Positions 1 through 7,436 of a stretch of 64,000 nt of DNA are shown one piece after another. The position numbers and the translations under genes are program-made. Location of the stretch: contig CAVOXF010000007.1 of the NCBI GenBank assembly GCA_963700375.1, forward strand, positions 1 to 64,000, written 5' to 3'. Position 1 is the first letter of the stretch. Each line of letters opens with the position of its first letter. This DNA comes from JAHEEL01 sp963700375 (GTDB lineage: Bacteria > Actinomycetota > Acidimicrobiia > Spongiisociales > UBA5794). The notes below the pieces were generated by a model. That model was not told the DNA's origin. It made no database searches and saw nothing but the letters and a program-made list of their open reading frames with translations.

Positions 1-215
1 GTTCCGGTGACATGACCAACGAGCCACCCCTCACATCCGGAACGGTTTCCTCGGTCGAAGCACAGGTCTATGCCGGACAAGTCCAGACAGGCTGAACAAC
101 CCGCCGATACCATGTCGCCAGAGTCGTTCGTTGCCTCCCATAGGTGCTTCGGTGTGGGCGGTCGGCGGGCATCGGCGTATGCTCGGAACTGCGGAACGAT
201 TCTCGGAGGCGACGA

Positions 216-504
216 ATGGATCTGTGGCGGGAATTCACCAAGAAGCGTGAAGGCATCGACCGCTTCGTCGTCAATGGCCTGGTGTTTGCGGCCGTTCGGT
301 GTCGTTTCGGTGGGTGCTGGTCTCGTGTTCGATAGTTCGTCCTTCATGAGGACGATGGCAGTGTTCTTCGTGGTCGTTGGTTTGGCGATGGCCGGTGTCG
401 CCAGCGTCGTCATTGCGTATCGAAGGCGTGACTGGAGCTGGCCACCAGACGAACGTGCCGATGCACACGGGGCCGCCGCATCCGAGCACTTGGGCCGCCC
501 ATAG
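216..504 (+). pseudogene. Small two-helix membrane protein, frameshifted
   Basis: A GGAGG ribosome-binding site at about 207-211 precedes ATG 216, which opens MDLWREFTKKREGIDRF followed by a hydrophobic start (VVNGLVFAA). That frame stops at 335. The next frame over continues without a break as FGVVSVGAGLVFD, then a second hydrophobic helix (AVFFVVVGLAMAGVASVVIAY) and a charged tail ending at 504. Joined, the two halves give a protein of about 95 residues with two membrane segments, so a one-base shift near 285-310 is likely. No family was recognised. Bases 1-215 show no supportable gene. Confidence 0.4.
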
Positions 505-614
505 GTGCCGATATGGGCGGCGGCCTGTGGAGTGTTTGTGAGATTTCTGAGATTCTCTGTCATCCAGTCGGCTGGTTTGCGACCCTTATGGGGTAGACGA
601 CATTGGAGCGACCG

Positions 615-1107
615 GTGCAAGACAGCCGGACCGTTGCAGATGTGGATCGGCGAGAGGACACGTTCACCATGTTCGTCCGCGAGAACCAGGACCGGATCAG
701 GCACACGTTGGCGGCGGGGTTCGGTGTTGAGGTGGGTCACGACGCTGCTGAGGAGGCGTTGGTTTATGCGTGGCAGCACTGGGACAAGGTCGTTGGGATG
801 AGGAACCCTGCCGGGTACGTATATCGGGTGGGTCATCGTCTGGCGCAGAAGATGGCCCGTCGTCGGAGCATCCCGGTCTCATTCCCTGAGGTCGGGACCG
901 TGAATCCAATTGTCGTAGAGCCGGGCCTCCCAGCTCGCTGGCGTCGTTGTCCGCCAGGCAGCGCACGGTGGTGGTGACGGTGCATGGCTACGGGTTGTCG
1001 CAGCGTGAGGCGGCAGATCTATGGGGATCAGCCGTTCGAGTGTGCAGCGCCACCTCGATCGAGGGTTGGCCAAACTACACAAGTCGCTGGGGGTAGCCGA
1101 TGACTGA
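615..1107 (+). pseudogene. ECF RNA polymerase sigma factor, two frameshifts
   Basis: The first segment (GTG 615 with GGAG at 605-608) contains a sigma region 2-like stretch: FVRENQDRIRHTLAAGFG, then AAEEALVYAWQHWDKV and NPAGYVYRVGHRLAQK. The frame is lost at the CCC run 929-931. A neighbouring frame then gives the region 4 linker LASLSARQRTVVVTVHGYG and LSQREAADLWG. A second shift at the GGGG run 1023-1026 leads to ISRSSVQRHLDRGLAKLHKS, the DNA-reading helix, and a stop at 1105-1107. Adding one base in each run restores a single ECF sigma of about 165 residues. The stop overlaps the start of the next gene, as is usual for a sigma factor and its regulator. Each break is in a homopolymer, so sequencing error is possible. 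Confidence 0.65.
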
Positions 1108-1929
1108 TCTGAGAGAACAAGTTTCCGCGTCTACTTTGACGAAGTCGATCCGCCGTTCGACCCTGCTGGGCTGATCCGCGAACCGCGACCAGAACTGACG
1201 CCGACCCGGAGAAGCGTCGGGAGAGGCGTGCTGGTCGCTGGGGCTGCCGCGGCGGTACTGGTGTTGGTTCTGGCTTTGCCACTCCTCCTGTTGGCGATCC
1301 AGTCCGAGACCGCAGGCGCACCATCGGCCACGACAACTGAAGCTCCAACCACTACCACTGAACCGGCTACGACTACAACAGTCGCGACAACCACAGCGCC
1401 GGATCAAGCGATCAGTAGAACGCCCGAAGCACCGGCAGAGGTCTTCTCTTGGAGTGAAGGCGATATCAGCGACTGGGTGACCGAGGATGAGATGGAAGCT
1501 GTCCTCGCAGACTTGTCGATCGAGTATGTAGGCACGTGTTCTCTACGACGAAGTCGAGTTCGGACGTAGCGGGGAGTCCGACGAATTGGCGTTGGCGGAG
1601 TGGGTGTGGGCGGTTGGTCCAATCGACGGTCTGAATCGTTGGGAAGTCAGGGTCCACAACGGTGACCACAACGTGGATGACTTGTGGCTCTACGGGACCG
1701 ATCTGGAGTCCCCAAAGGGGAGATCACCACGGGCGGTTGGGGGATCTTCACCGCGCGAGGTCCGAACTCTGACGAATCGTTCTGTATCGGTTTGGTTCCG
1801 CCCAAGGAGGTATTCGGCCCCTACGTCCAAGACGGGGTATTCAGCGCCGATATCCCAGACGACATCTATGTAGAGATGGTCTCGGCGGTCGCCTCGATGA
1901 TGCTCGAAGAGTTGCGTTGGGTTGACTAG
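1100..1929 (+). pseudogene. Single-pass membrane protein paired with the ECF sigma, frameshifted
   Basis: ATG 1100 overlaps the sigma factor stop. Pieced together over three frames the protein runs MTDLREQVS, then YFDEVDPPFDPAGLIREP, one transmembrane segment (VLVAGAAAAVLVLVLALPLL, near 1228-1290), a Thr-rich linker (TTTEAPTTTTEPATTTT), and an external domain ending KEVFGPYVQDGVFSADIPDD and EELRWVD. The shifts fall near 1118, near 1530 and at the GGGG run 1717-1720, and each is repaired by one added base. The position behind a sigma gene and the cytoplasm-helix-exterior layout suggest an anti-sigma or sensor role, but no zinc-binding anti-sigma motif is visible. The function is unassigned. 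Confidence 0.5.
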
Positions 1930-2156
1930 CACCGGCCGACCGAGCGACTACCCACCGCCGCCACGACTCTGACTCAGACTCCACCGCCCATATCCGGCTG
2001 GGTGTGTTGATTTGCGATGATCAGGGTGGTGTTGCACGCCCCGGTCGGGCGGTGAGGGTCCGGTTGAACTGATACGACCAGTTCGGTTGGTCTCGGTCCG
2101 CCGTCCCGGTGGCGTGTGCCACCCCTTCCGCCTGTTAGCGAGAGAAAGGGGCGGTC

Positions 2157-3195
2157 ATGTCGATGGTATCCAGTGTGGTTGGTGGTGTGGACACGCATGC
2201 CGATGTGCATGTGGCAGCGGCGCTCGATCAGAACGGTGGTTTGTTGGGGATCGAGTCGTTCCCGGTCAACGAGGCCGGCTACCGGCGGCTCGCCGAGTGG
2301 CTCGCCGGGTTCGGTCCGGTCGTCAAGGTCGGTGTCGAGGGCACCGGGTCGTATGGCGTCGGCCTGGCCCGACACCTCCACGCCAATGGCATCGAAGTGG
2401 TGGAGGTGGATCGGCCGAATCGTCAGAAGCGCCGCAAACTCGGCAAGTCGGATCCGATCGACGCCGAAGCCGCAGCACGTGCCGCCCTGTCCGGGGAAGC
2501 GAACGTGACGCCGAAGCGGCGTGACGGGACTGTGGAACAGATGCGGGTGTTGATGATCGTGCGGGGGTTCAGCGCGGATGCAACGCAATCAGACGTTGAA
2601 CCAGCTCCGGCAGATCGTGATCTGTGGCCCCGACGAGATCCGGACACGTTTCAAGGACCGATACAAGACTGGCTTGGTGACTGAGGCTGCTGCGATGCGG
2701 CCGCGTAAGGGTTCCGACCCGATCACATACACGACGTATGTGGTGATCCGTAGTCTCGCCCGTCGCATCAAGGACCTCAACGACGAGATGCGCAGCATCG
2801 ACCAAGCTCTCACCGAGTTGATCGGCGCCACGGCGCCTTCGCTGCTCGAGTGTTACGGCGTCGGTGCCGCCACCGCCGCCACACTGCTCGTCACGGCGGG
2901 CGACAACCCCGACCGGCTCCACACGGAACGGTCGTGGGCGCATCTGTGCGGTGTCTCACCGGTCCCGGCCGGATCGGGGAAGACCAGCGGACGGGTCCGT
3001 TTGAATCATGGCGGAGACCGCAACGCCAACGCTGCGCTCTACCAGATCGTCCTCACCCGCATGAGCAGCGACGCCGAGACCCGCAACTACGTCAGGAGAC
3101 GCCGAGCCGAAGGCCTCTCCACACGCGAGATCATGCGCTGCCTGAAACGCTACGTCGCCCGACAAACGTTCAAACACCTGCCCCGAGCAGCATGA
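2157..3195 (+). pseudogene. IS110-family transposase (DEDD recombinase), one frameshift
   Basis: The N-terminal RuvC-like DEDD half shows VDTHADVHVAAAL, GVEGTGSYG and KSDPIDAEAAARAAL, which carry the acidic residues. The C-terminal Transposase_20 half shows YGVGAATAATLLVTAG, WAHLCGVSPVPAGSGKTSG and RLNHGGDRNANAAL, including the serine region used by IS110 recombinases. The frame breaks at the GGGGG run 2563-2567. Removing one G gives a continuous VRGSARMQRNQTLNQL and a normal-length protein of about 345 residues. ATG 2157 is preceded by AAAGGGG. As read the gene is inactive, but one extra G in a G run matches the dnaG and surE breaks, so the enzyme may be intact in the organism. Confidence 0.85.
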
Positions 3196-3201
3196 AGATC
3201 C

Positions 3202-3338
3202 GGTGGGTGGGGTCTGACCCAGTATCCGGCTGACGCACCATTTCTGGTGCTGTCCTCGTAATGACCTGTCGACCCCACCCGCCCATCCGCCAGGGCGGTG
3301 TGACCTCATAGGAGCCTGCCACCAACACGGTGTCGCCC
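3202..3338 (+). ncRNA. Candidate IS110 bridge RNA in the 3' non-coding region
   Basis: Bases 3202-3214 pair with 3271-3283 in a 13-bp stem with one G-U pair. It encloses two 20-nt strands (3215-3234 and 3251-3270) around an inner hairpin, GCACCA/TGGTGC at 3235-3250. This is the layout of a bridge RNA target-binding loop. The left strand contains TATCCGGCTG, identical to the left flank of the element. The right strand contains TAATGAC, the complement of the right flank GTCATTA. A second, less certain stem-loop (GGGCG 3293-3297 with CGCCC 3334-3338) contains CATAGGAG, identical to the element's right end, and CAACAC, complementary to GTGTTG just inside the left end. The order target loop then donor loop fits known bridge RNAs. 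No transcription evidence is available. Confidence 0.5.
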
Positions 3339-3400
3339 AACCCAGTCCTGTCCACCCAACCCGAAAGCACCTTGACAAAACAGCGCACATAGGAGAGTCA

Positions 3401-3910
3401 TTATGTTCGGCGGCCGGCGAGGCCGTGGCAGTGCTTGTACTTCCGGCCTGACCCGCACGGGCATCGTTCGTTGCGGCCGATCTTGGCGGACCCGTCGAGT
3501 AGGGGACGTGAGCTTTGACGCAGTTCAGCCTGTCGCTCTCGGGCCTCAAGTTCTTCCTCCCAACGTCGCAGTCGCTCTCCCCGCTCGCGTTCCGCCGCCT
3601 CCGCATCGACCTCACGCTCTCGGAGTGCGATCTTGGCCTGCTCGACTCGCCAGCTCTTCTTCGGCACGTTCAGCGAACACTGGCACCTCGTCACCGGGGA
3701 TGTCACCGAATACGCTCACGAGCTCGCGGTCGATGAGCATCATGATGGCCCGGCCCATCGAGATCCCCGCTGAGTCGCAGTACCGCTTCCACGTCGCCCA
3801 CTTCGCCGCCGTCACCGGAACCCGGACCATCCGGTACACCTCGTCGTGGCCGAGGCCGGAGAGCAGCTTGCGGTCGATCCTCGCCAGCGTGCCTCGTATC
3901 GAGTTCCATC
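3401..3910 (-). pseudogene. Ribbon-helix-helix-like protein with C-terminal SEC-C zinc motif, frameshifted
   Basis: On the minus strand ATG 3910 opens MELDTR. After an apparent one-base loss the adjacent frame continues TLARIDRKLLSGLGHDEVYR, then VRVPVTAAKWATWKRYCDSA, ISMGRAIMMLIDREL, which resembles a ribbon-helix-helix or similar small DNA-binding module. A second shift near 3640-3660 leads into a charged coiled-coil (EQAKIALREREVDAEAAERE) and a SEC-C motif at the C-terminus (GRNERCPCGSGRKYKHCHG) that binds zinc through three Cys and His. The stop lies immediately beside the IS110 right end. The palindrome at 3922-3939 just upstream could be its operator. SEC-C tails occur on many unrelated proteins, so the function stays open. 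Confidence 0.55.
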
Positions 3911-3921
3911 ACGCGCCCCCT

Positions 3922-3939
3922 GTGTCTACATGTAGACAC
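3922..3939. promoter_or_regulatory. Perfect 18-bp palindrome, candidate operator
   Basis: GTGTCTACATGTAGACAC is perfectly self-complementary. It lies 12 bp upstream of the ATG at 3910 of the DNA-binding/SEC-C gene. The core TACATGTA resembles operators of dimeric repressors such as the BlaI type, but here the neighbouring regulator-like protein looks like a ribbon-helix-helix. Autoregulation is inferred from position only. Confidence 0.5.
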
Positions 3940-4287
3940 CGGGCAACTTGTTGCAGGTGCGTGTGTGATTTGGGGGTGTCTGCGCGCATCTGCGATGAGG
4001 CGGCCGGCGTCGTGGCCGTTCTTCGGATCGTTGCGGTCGTGGATGGCATTGGCGGTGCTCCGATTGTGTTCCGGGGGTTCTCGATCGTGGGATTGCCGTG
4101 GCGTCTTGGTTCGTGTTGGATGCAGAGATTGGTCCCGTGCCTGGGTTCTGGCCGACCCAGATAGGGCTCGGACGGATCGTTCAGCCCTTGAATCGCCAAC
4201 CGGACCAACGGGGCCGTCATCGACGACGGAATCTCCACTGAGGCCAACGAGCGTTGAGTGCTCCATGTCCACGGAATAGACACGCCA
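3940..4287. other. Stretch without an assignable gene
   Basis: Open frames exist on both strands, for example minus 4283-3909, but none has a recognisable domain. The minus-strand frame is proline-, threonine- and histidine-rich without hydrophobic or catalytic motifs. It lies between the operator-like palindrome and the repeat array and may be remnant DNA of the integrated element. Confidence 0.4.
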
Positions 4288-4452
4288 ACCCTCTCACCAG
4301 AGTGTCAGTAACCCTTTCACCAAAGTGTCAAGGACCCTCCAATCCCTGTCGTGGACAGCGTTTTCGGACCGTCGGATCACGGATCCGCCGACGTCGAGTT
4401 TCTGGCGAATGACTGTCGAGTTGGAGGGCTGCTGACACTCTCGCGAGAGGGT
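4288..4452. repeat. Nested direct and inverted repeat array upstream of the integrase
   Basis: Two tandem 23-bp units lie at 4288-4310 and 4311-4333 with the form ACCCTYTCACCARAGTGTCA. Within each, the arms CTCT/AGAG or CTTT/AAAG stay complementary although the bases differ. A third, inverted copy lies at 4432-4451 (TGACACTCTCGCGAGAGGGT), with a perfect CTCTCGCGAGAG core. CCCTCCAA at 4335-4342 and TTGGAGGG at 4421-4428 extend this to an imperfect 32-bp inverted repeat around a 78-bp centre. It could be integrase or excisionase arm sites, an operator, or old transposon ends, since IS21 ends carry multiple such repeats starting TG and ending CA. It sits 55 bp before the integrase start. Confidence 0.55.
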
Positions 4453-4507
4453 CATCCGGCATCGTCGTGGTTGAGGTCGATCCCCGATCCGGCGATAGGA
4501 GGTGCTC

Positions 4508-5653
4508 GTGGCATCGATCCGCAAAGTCGTCCACCGCACCGGCCGCATGTCGTGGCAGGCCCGGTGGCGGGACCCGACCGGGGTCCAACGGTCGAAGAAC
4601 TTCGGTCGCCGCATCGACGCCGAACGGTTCCTCGTCACTGTCGAGGCCCGCAGACTCGCCGGCACCTACATCGACCCCAGGGCCGGACGGATCCACCTCG
4701 GCGAGTTCACCCAGCAGGCGACCGCGGGGTGGGTGAACCGCCGCGACTCGACCAAGGCCCGCGACGAGTCGTATCTGCGTAGCCTCGTCCTGCCCGTCTT
4801 CGCCGACATGCCGATCGGCGCCATCAGTGTCTTCGACGTCCAGGAATGGGTTTCGAACCTCGACGCCGACGGCTACGCCCCGGCCACCATCCGCAAGGCC
4901 TACCAACTGCTGGGACGGATCTGCAACGACGCCGTCAACGGTGGCCTCATCGCCCGCACCCCCTGCCGCGACGTCACCCTGCCCAAGATCGAACAGACCG
5001 AGAAGCGGTTCCTCTCCCCCGACGAGATCACCCGGCTCGCCGACACCATCCACCCTAGATACAGGGCCCTCGTGATCACCGCGGCGTACACGGGCTGTCG
5101 CATCGGGGAACTCATCGCCCTCGACACCAACCGCTACCAGCCAGACAAGCGCATCATCCGGATCGAACAGTCCCTCGCCGAAGTCCGCGGCCACCTCCGC
5201 TTCGGACAACCCAAGACCGCCGCCGCCCGACGCGCCGTCACCGTGCCATCATGGCTCCCCCACGTCATCGACCAGCACTTGGCCGACTACCCGCCCGGAC
5301 CCGACGGTCTGATCTTCACCGCGCCTGAAGGCGGACCCATCCGCCGCAACACGTTCCGCAGCCGCTTCTGGCTCCCCGCCGTCGCAGACTCGGTCGCCGA
5401 GCCGATGAGGTTCCACGACCTCAGACACAGCCATGTTGCGCTGCTGATCGCCGAAGGCGCCCACCCTGCCGTGATCGCCTCGAGGCTCGGACACACCAGC
5501 GTCAAGACCGTCCTCGACGTCTACGGCCACCTCTACGAAGGCCTCGACCGCAATGCAGCCGACACGTTGGACCCTCCCTGGGACCCGTCTGATGTGGACG
5601 CATTGTGGTCGCGGCGCAACCGACACCGTGATCAAGGAAGGGGGCTGACCTAG
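4508..5653 (+). CDS. int: Tyrosine recombinase, phage-type integrase
   Basis: This is a 381-residue site-specific recombinase. The N-terminal arm-binding region reads MSWQARWRDPTGVQRSKNFG. A SAM-like core-binding domain spans about residues 65-160. The catalytic domain carries the first Arg in TGCRIGELIAL, HDLRHSHVALL with the second His and Arg, LGHTSVKTVLDVYGHL with the third His and the Tyr nucleophile. GTG 4508 is chosen as start because AGGAGG at 4497-4502 has ideal spacing to it; GTG 4502 overlaps that site. The stop is 31 bp from the 3' end of tRNA-Val, the usual arrangement for an integrase whose attachment site is the tRNA end. Upstream repeats may be its accessory sites. The gene looks intact. 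Confidence 0.92.
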   Translation: MASIRKVVHRTGRMSWQARWRDPTGVQRSKNFGRRIDAERFLVTVEARRLAGTYIDPRAGRIHLGEFTQQATAGWVNRRDSTKARDESYLRSLVLPVFADMPIGAISVFDVQEWVSNLDADGYAPATIRKAYQLLGRICNDAVNGGLIARTPCRDVTLPKIEQTEKRFLSPDEITRLADTIHPRYRALVITAAYTGCRIGELIALDTNRYQPDKRIIRIEQSLAEVRGHLRFGQPKTAAARRAVTVPSWLPHVIDQHLADYPPGPDGLIFTAPEGGPIRRNTFRSRFWLPAVADSVAEPMRFHDLRHSHVALLIAEGAHPAVIASRLGHTSVKTVLDVYGHLYEGLDRNAADTLDPPWDPSDVDALWSRRNRHRDQGRGLT

Positions 5654-5684
5654 GAAACCCAACAACCACAAGGGCTCCCGACCG

Positions 5685-5757
5685 TGGGCGTTGACGGGCT
5701 CGAACCGCCGACCTCTGCCTTGTAAGGGCAGCGCTCTCCCAACTGAGCTAAACGCCC
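5685..5757 (-). tRNA. tRNA-Val(UAC)
   Basis: The 73-nt cloverleaf is complete on the minus strand: acceptor GGGCGTT/AACGCCC, anticodon stem CTGCC/GGCAG, loop CTTACAA giving anticodon UAC, T-loop TTCGAGC and discriminator A. CCA is not encoded. The 3' end faces the integrase gene, so it is the likely attachment site of the left-arm element. Confidence 0.95.
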
Positions 5758-5785
5758 GGAACGGGCATGGTAACGCCGGGTCGGA

Positions 5786-6577
5786 TCAGATCGTACGCGG
5801 AAGTGAGAGACGTGCGCCGGACCGGGCCGTACGAGTCGTATTGGTGCGCTGGGTCCAACCGCTCGGGTCCACCGTCACGTCGGTGTTGTCGCACCCGCCG
5901 GCCTTGCGCTGCTGGTAGTTCACCGAGACCGTCCGAACCGGAATCGACTGCCCCTCCTCGCCCGTCGCCGACAGATCACTCCACCGCGCCGCAAACGACG
6001 CGTGATCACAGCGCGCAAACGACTCGGTCCAGACGACGGGGCCTCGGAGGTACTCGCCGGGGCTGTAGAGGTCTCTCACGACCGACACCTCGCCGCTGTG
6101 CATGTCTTCGATGCGGCCCTGCCACGCGAACAAGCCCGCCGGGGCCAGATCGGGCGAGCGGTCGATCACCAGCCGGTAGGGCCGGTTCGGATACCAGAGG
6201 AAGTCACGGGTGTTCGGATCGTTCGGTGTCGATGGCAGGGGCGACGGGGAACCTGCAAGGAGTCCGCCTTCCTCGGGCGGGGCGTAGCCACCCCAGTTCG
6301 CTGCGCTCGCTGCCGGGAATCTCGGATTGTGCTGGAGGCCGAGGTGTGCCCCTCCCCCGCCCGGCTTCACAAACGAGACCTGCAGCGCCCAGAAGACGAG
6401 CCGGTCGACCGTCGGTAGATCGATGATCTCAAGCGTCGCGGCGACACTGGTCAGGCGTTCCCCGAACGGGACCTCCCACCACAGATGGAACGACGAGGCT
6501 CCGTTCCCGCCTTGCGGCTCGCCCGACACGCGGAGTGCGTCCGCACCGCTGCCAAAGAGCCAATCGAGCCATCCCAT
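5786..6577 (-). CDS. Hypothetical protein, 263 residues
   Basis: This protein has no signal peptide or membrane segment. It starts MGWLDWLFGSGADAL and contains aromatic-rich blocks such as FHLWWEVPFGER, NWGGYAPPEEGG, DFLWYPNRPYRLVIDRS and GLFAWQGRIEDM, with a pattern of beta strands reminiscent of DUF3472-like beta-sandwich proteins. That resemblance is weak and not relied on. It is read in the same direction as tRNA-Val and begins 63 bp from the divergent DUF454 gene, so the two may share a promoter region at 6578-6640. It is the first gene beyond the presumed integration site and is probably core-genome. Confidence 0.65.
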   Translation of the reverse strand: MGWLDWLFGSGADALRVSGEPQGGNGASSFHLWWEVPFGERLTSVAATLEIIDLPTVDRLVFWALQVSFVKPGGGGAHLGLQHNPRFPAASAANWGGYAPPEEGGLLAGSPSPLPSTPNDPNTRDFLWYPNRPYRLVIDRSPDLAPAGLFAWQGRIEDMHSGEVSVVRDLYSPGEYLRGPVVWTESFARCDHASFAARWSDLSATGEEGQSIPVRTVSVNYQQRKAGGCDNTDVTVDPSGWTQRTNTTRTARSGARLSLPRTI

Positions 6578-6640
6578 CGTCTCAATGTACCGCCAATCCG
6601 ACGGGCTGTCGGCGCACGGCCCCGGTACGCTTCCGCCTCA

Positions 6641-7042
6641 ATGACCGTTACCAAGAGCCGCGTGCTCCGATCGTTGTTCCTCGTCCTTGGGTTCTTCTTC
6701 CTGGGGCTTGCGTTCGTTGGCGTTGCGGTTCCGCTGATTCCCACTGTCGGACCGGTGCTGCTCGCAGCCTTCTTCTTCTCGAAGTCATCGGAGCGATTCG
6801 ACAACTGGCTCGTCAACAACCGCCTCTTTGGTGGCATCGTCAGAGACTGGCGGGCCGGCCTCGGCTTCACCATCCGGGCAAAGACGATCGCCATTGTCGC
6901 CATCATCGTCACGTTCACGATCTCGGTGGTGTTCGTCGTCGAGCCGGCGTTGCTCAGAATCGCGTTGGTCGTGTTCGCGTCTGCACTCTCCGTATACATC
7001 GCCCAGCTTCCGACCAAACAGAACGTGCCGGAACCGGTGTAG
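6641..7042 (+). CDS. DUF454 (YbaN-like) inner membrane protein
   Basis: This is a 133-residue membrane protein. The family signature is visible in the first half: LGFFFLGLAFVGVAVPLIPT, then GPVLLAAFFFSKSSERFDNW and LVNNRLFGGIVRDWRAG. Three to four hydrophobic segments are present, at about residues 10-30, 34-50, 80-100 and 100-120. ATG 6641 is chosen because upstream codons of the same frame show no family similarity. The function of DUF454 is unknown. It stands alone on the plus strand, convergent with the zinc-ribbon gene. Confidence 0.8.
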   Translation: MTVTKSRVLRSLFLVLGFFFLGLAFVGVAVPLIPTVGPVLLAAFFFSKSSERFDNWLVNNRLFGGIVRDWRAGLGFTIRAKTIAIVAIIVTFTISVVFVVEPALLRIALVVFASALSVYIAQLPTKQNVPEPV

Positions 7043-7106
7043 CCGGCCGATCAGTTCGATCGAAGGTTCGGTCGAACGTCCGCGCGAACACATCCGAGAT
7101 GATGCG

Positions 7107-7436
7107 CTATCCCTCCGGATCGGTCGTCGGGAGTTCATCCGGCATCAGAGGACTCGGCCGGTTGCTGTGGTAGCGGTCGAGAGCCTCGGCATCGCAGACC
7201 GAACAGAGCAGTACGATCCGGGTTCCAACAACCGAGAGTTGGGTTCCTCTCCCCTTCTCGACGATTGCGAGCGGTGCGGACTGCATGTCGTCCCCGTCGC
7301 ACGTGGGACATCGTGGCGAGAGGTCCCGGGTCCATGCGGTACCGCACACCCCGCACGTGACCGTGATCAGATCGTCGGTCCGCTTTCCCATGAGATCGTC
7401 GCCTTCAGCGCACTCCGGACAGCGGAGCGTGTTCAC
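7107..7436 (-). CDS. Small zinc-ribbon protein
   Basis: This 109-residue protein has several paired cysteines typical of zinc ribbons: CPEC at the N-terminus, CGVCG, CPTC and CSVC. It begins MNTLRCPECAEGDDLMG. ATG 7436 overlaps the stop of the preceding gene (ATGA), so it is translationally coupled as the last gene of a four-gene minus-strand operon headed by the flippase fusion. No specific function can be assigned. Confidence 0.7.
   Translation of the reverse strand: MNTLRCPECAEGDDLMGKRTDDLITVTCGVCGTAWTRDLSPRCPTCDGDDMQSAPLAIVEKGRGTQLSVVGTRIVLLCSVCDAEALDRYHSNRPSPLMPDELPTTDPEG

Larger units (their letters stand above)
2001..3396 (+). mobile_element. IS110-family insertion sequence
   Basis: The element carries one transposase (2157-3195) with about 155 bp of non-coding DNA on its left and 200 bp on its right. 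IS110 elements have no long terminal inverted repeats and none are seen here. The boundaries are inferred: TATCCGGCTG at 1991-2000 and GTCATTA at 3397-3403 match the two strands of a loop in the right non-coding region, as expected for target guides, and CATAGGAG at 3388-3395 is repeated at 3307-3314. The left leader has hairpins at 2065-2083 (GAACTG/CAGTTC) and 2108-2123 (GGTGGC/GCCACC). A TTGACA box lies at 3372-3377. The element sits just past the stop codon of the SEC-C gene. Edges could be off by several bases. Confidence 0.6.

Noticed and set aside
2040..2125. Hairpins in the left leader of the IS110 element as the bridge RNA
   Set aside because: They are short separate stems without loop strands matching the flanks. 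The right non-coding region fits the model much better.
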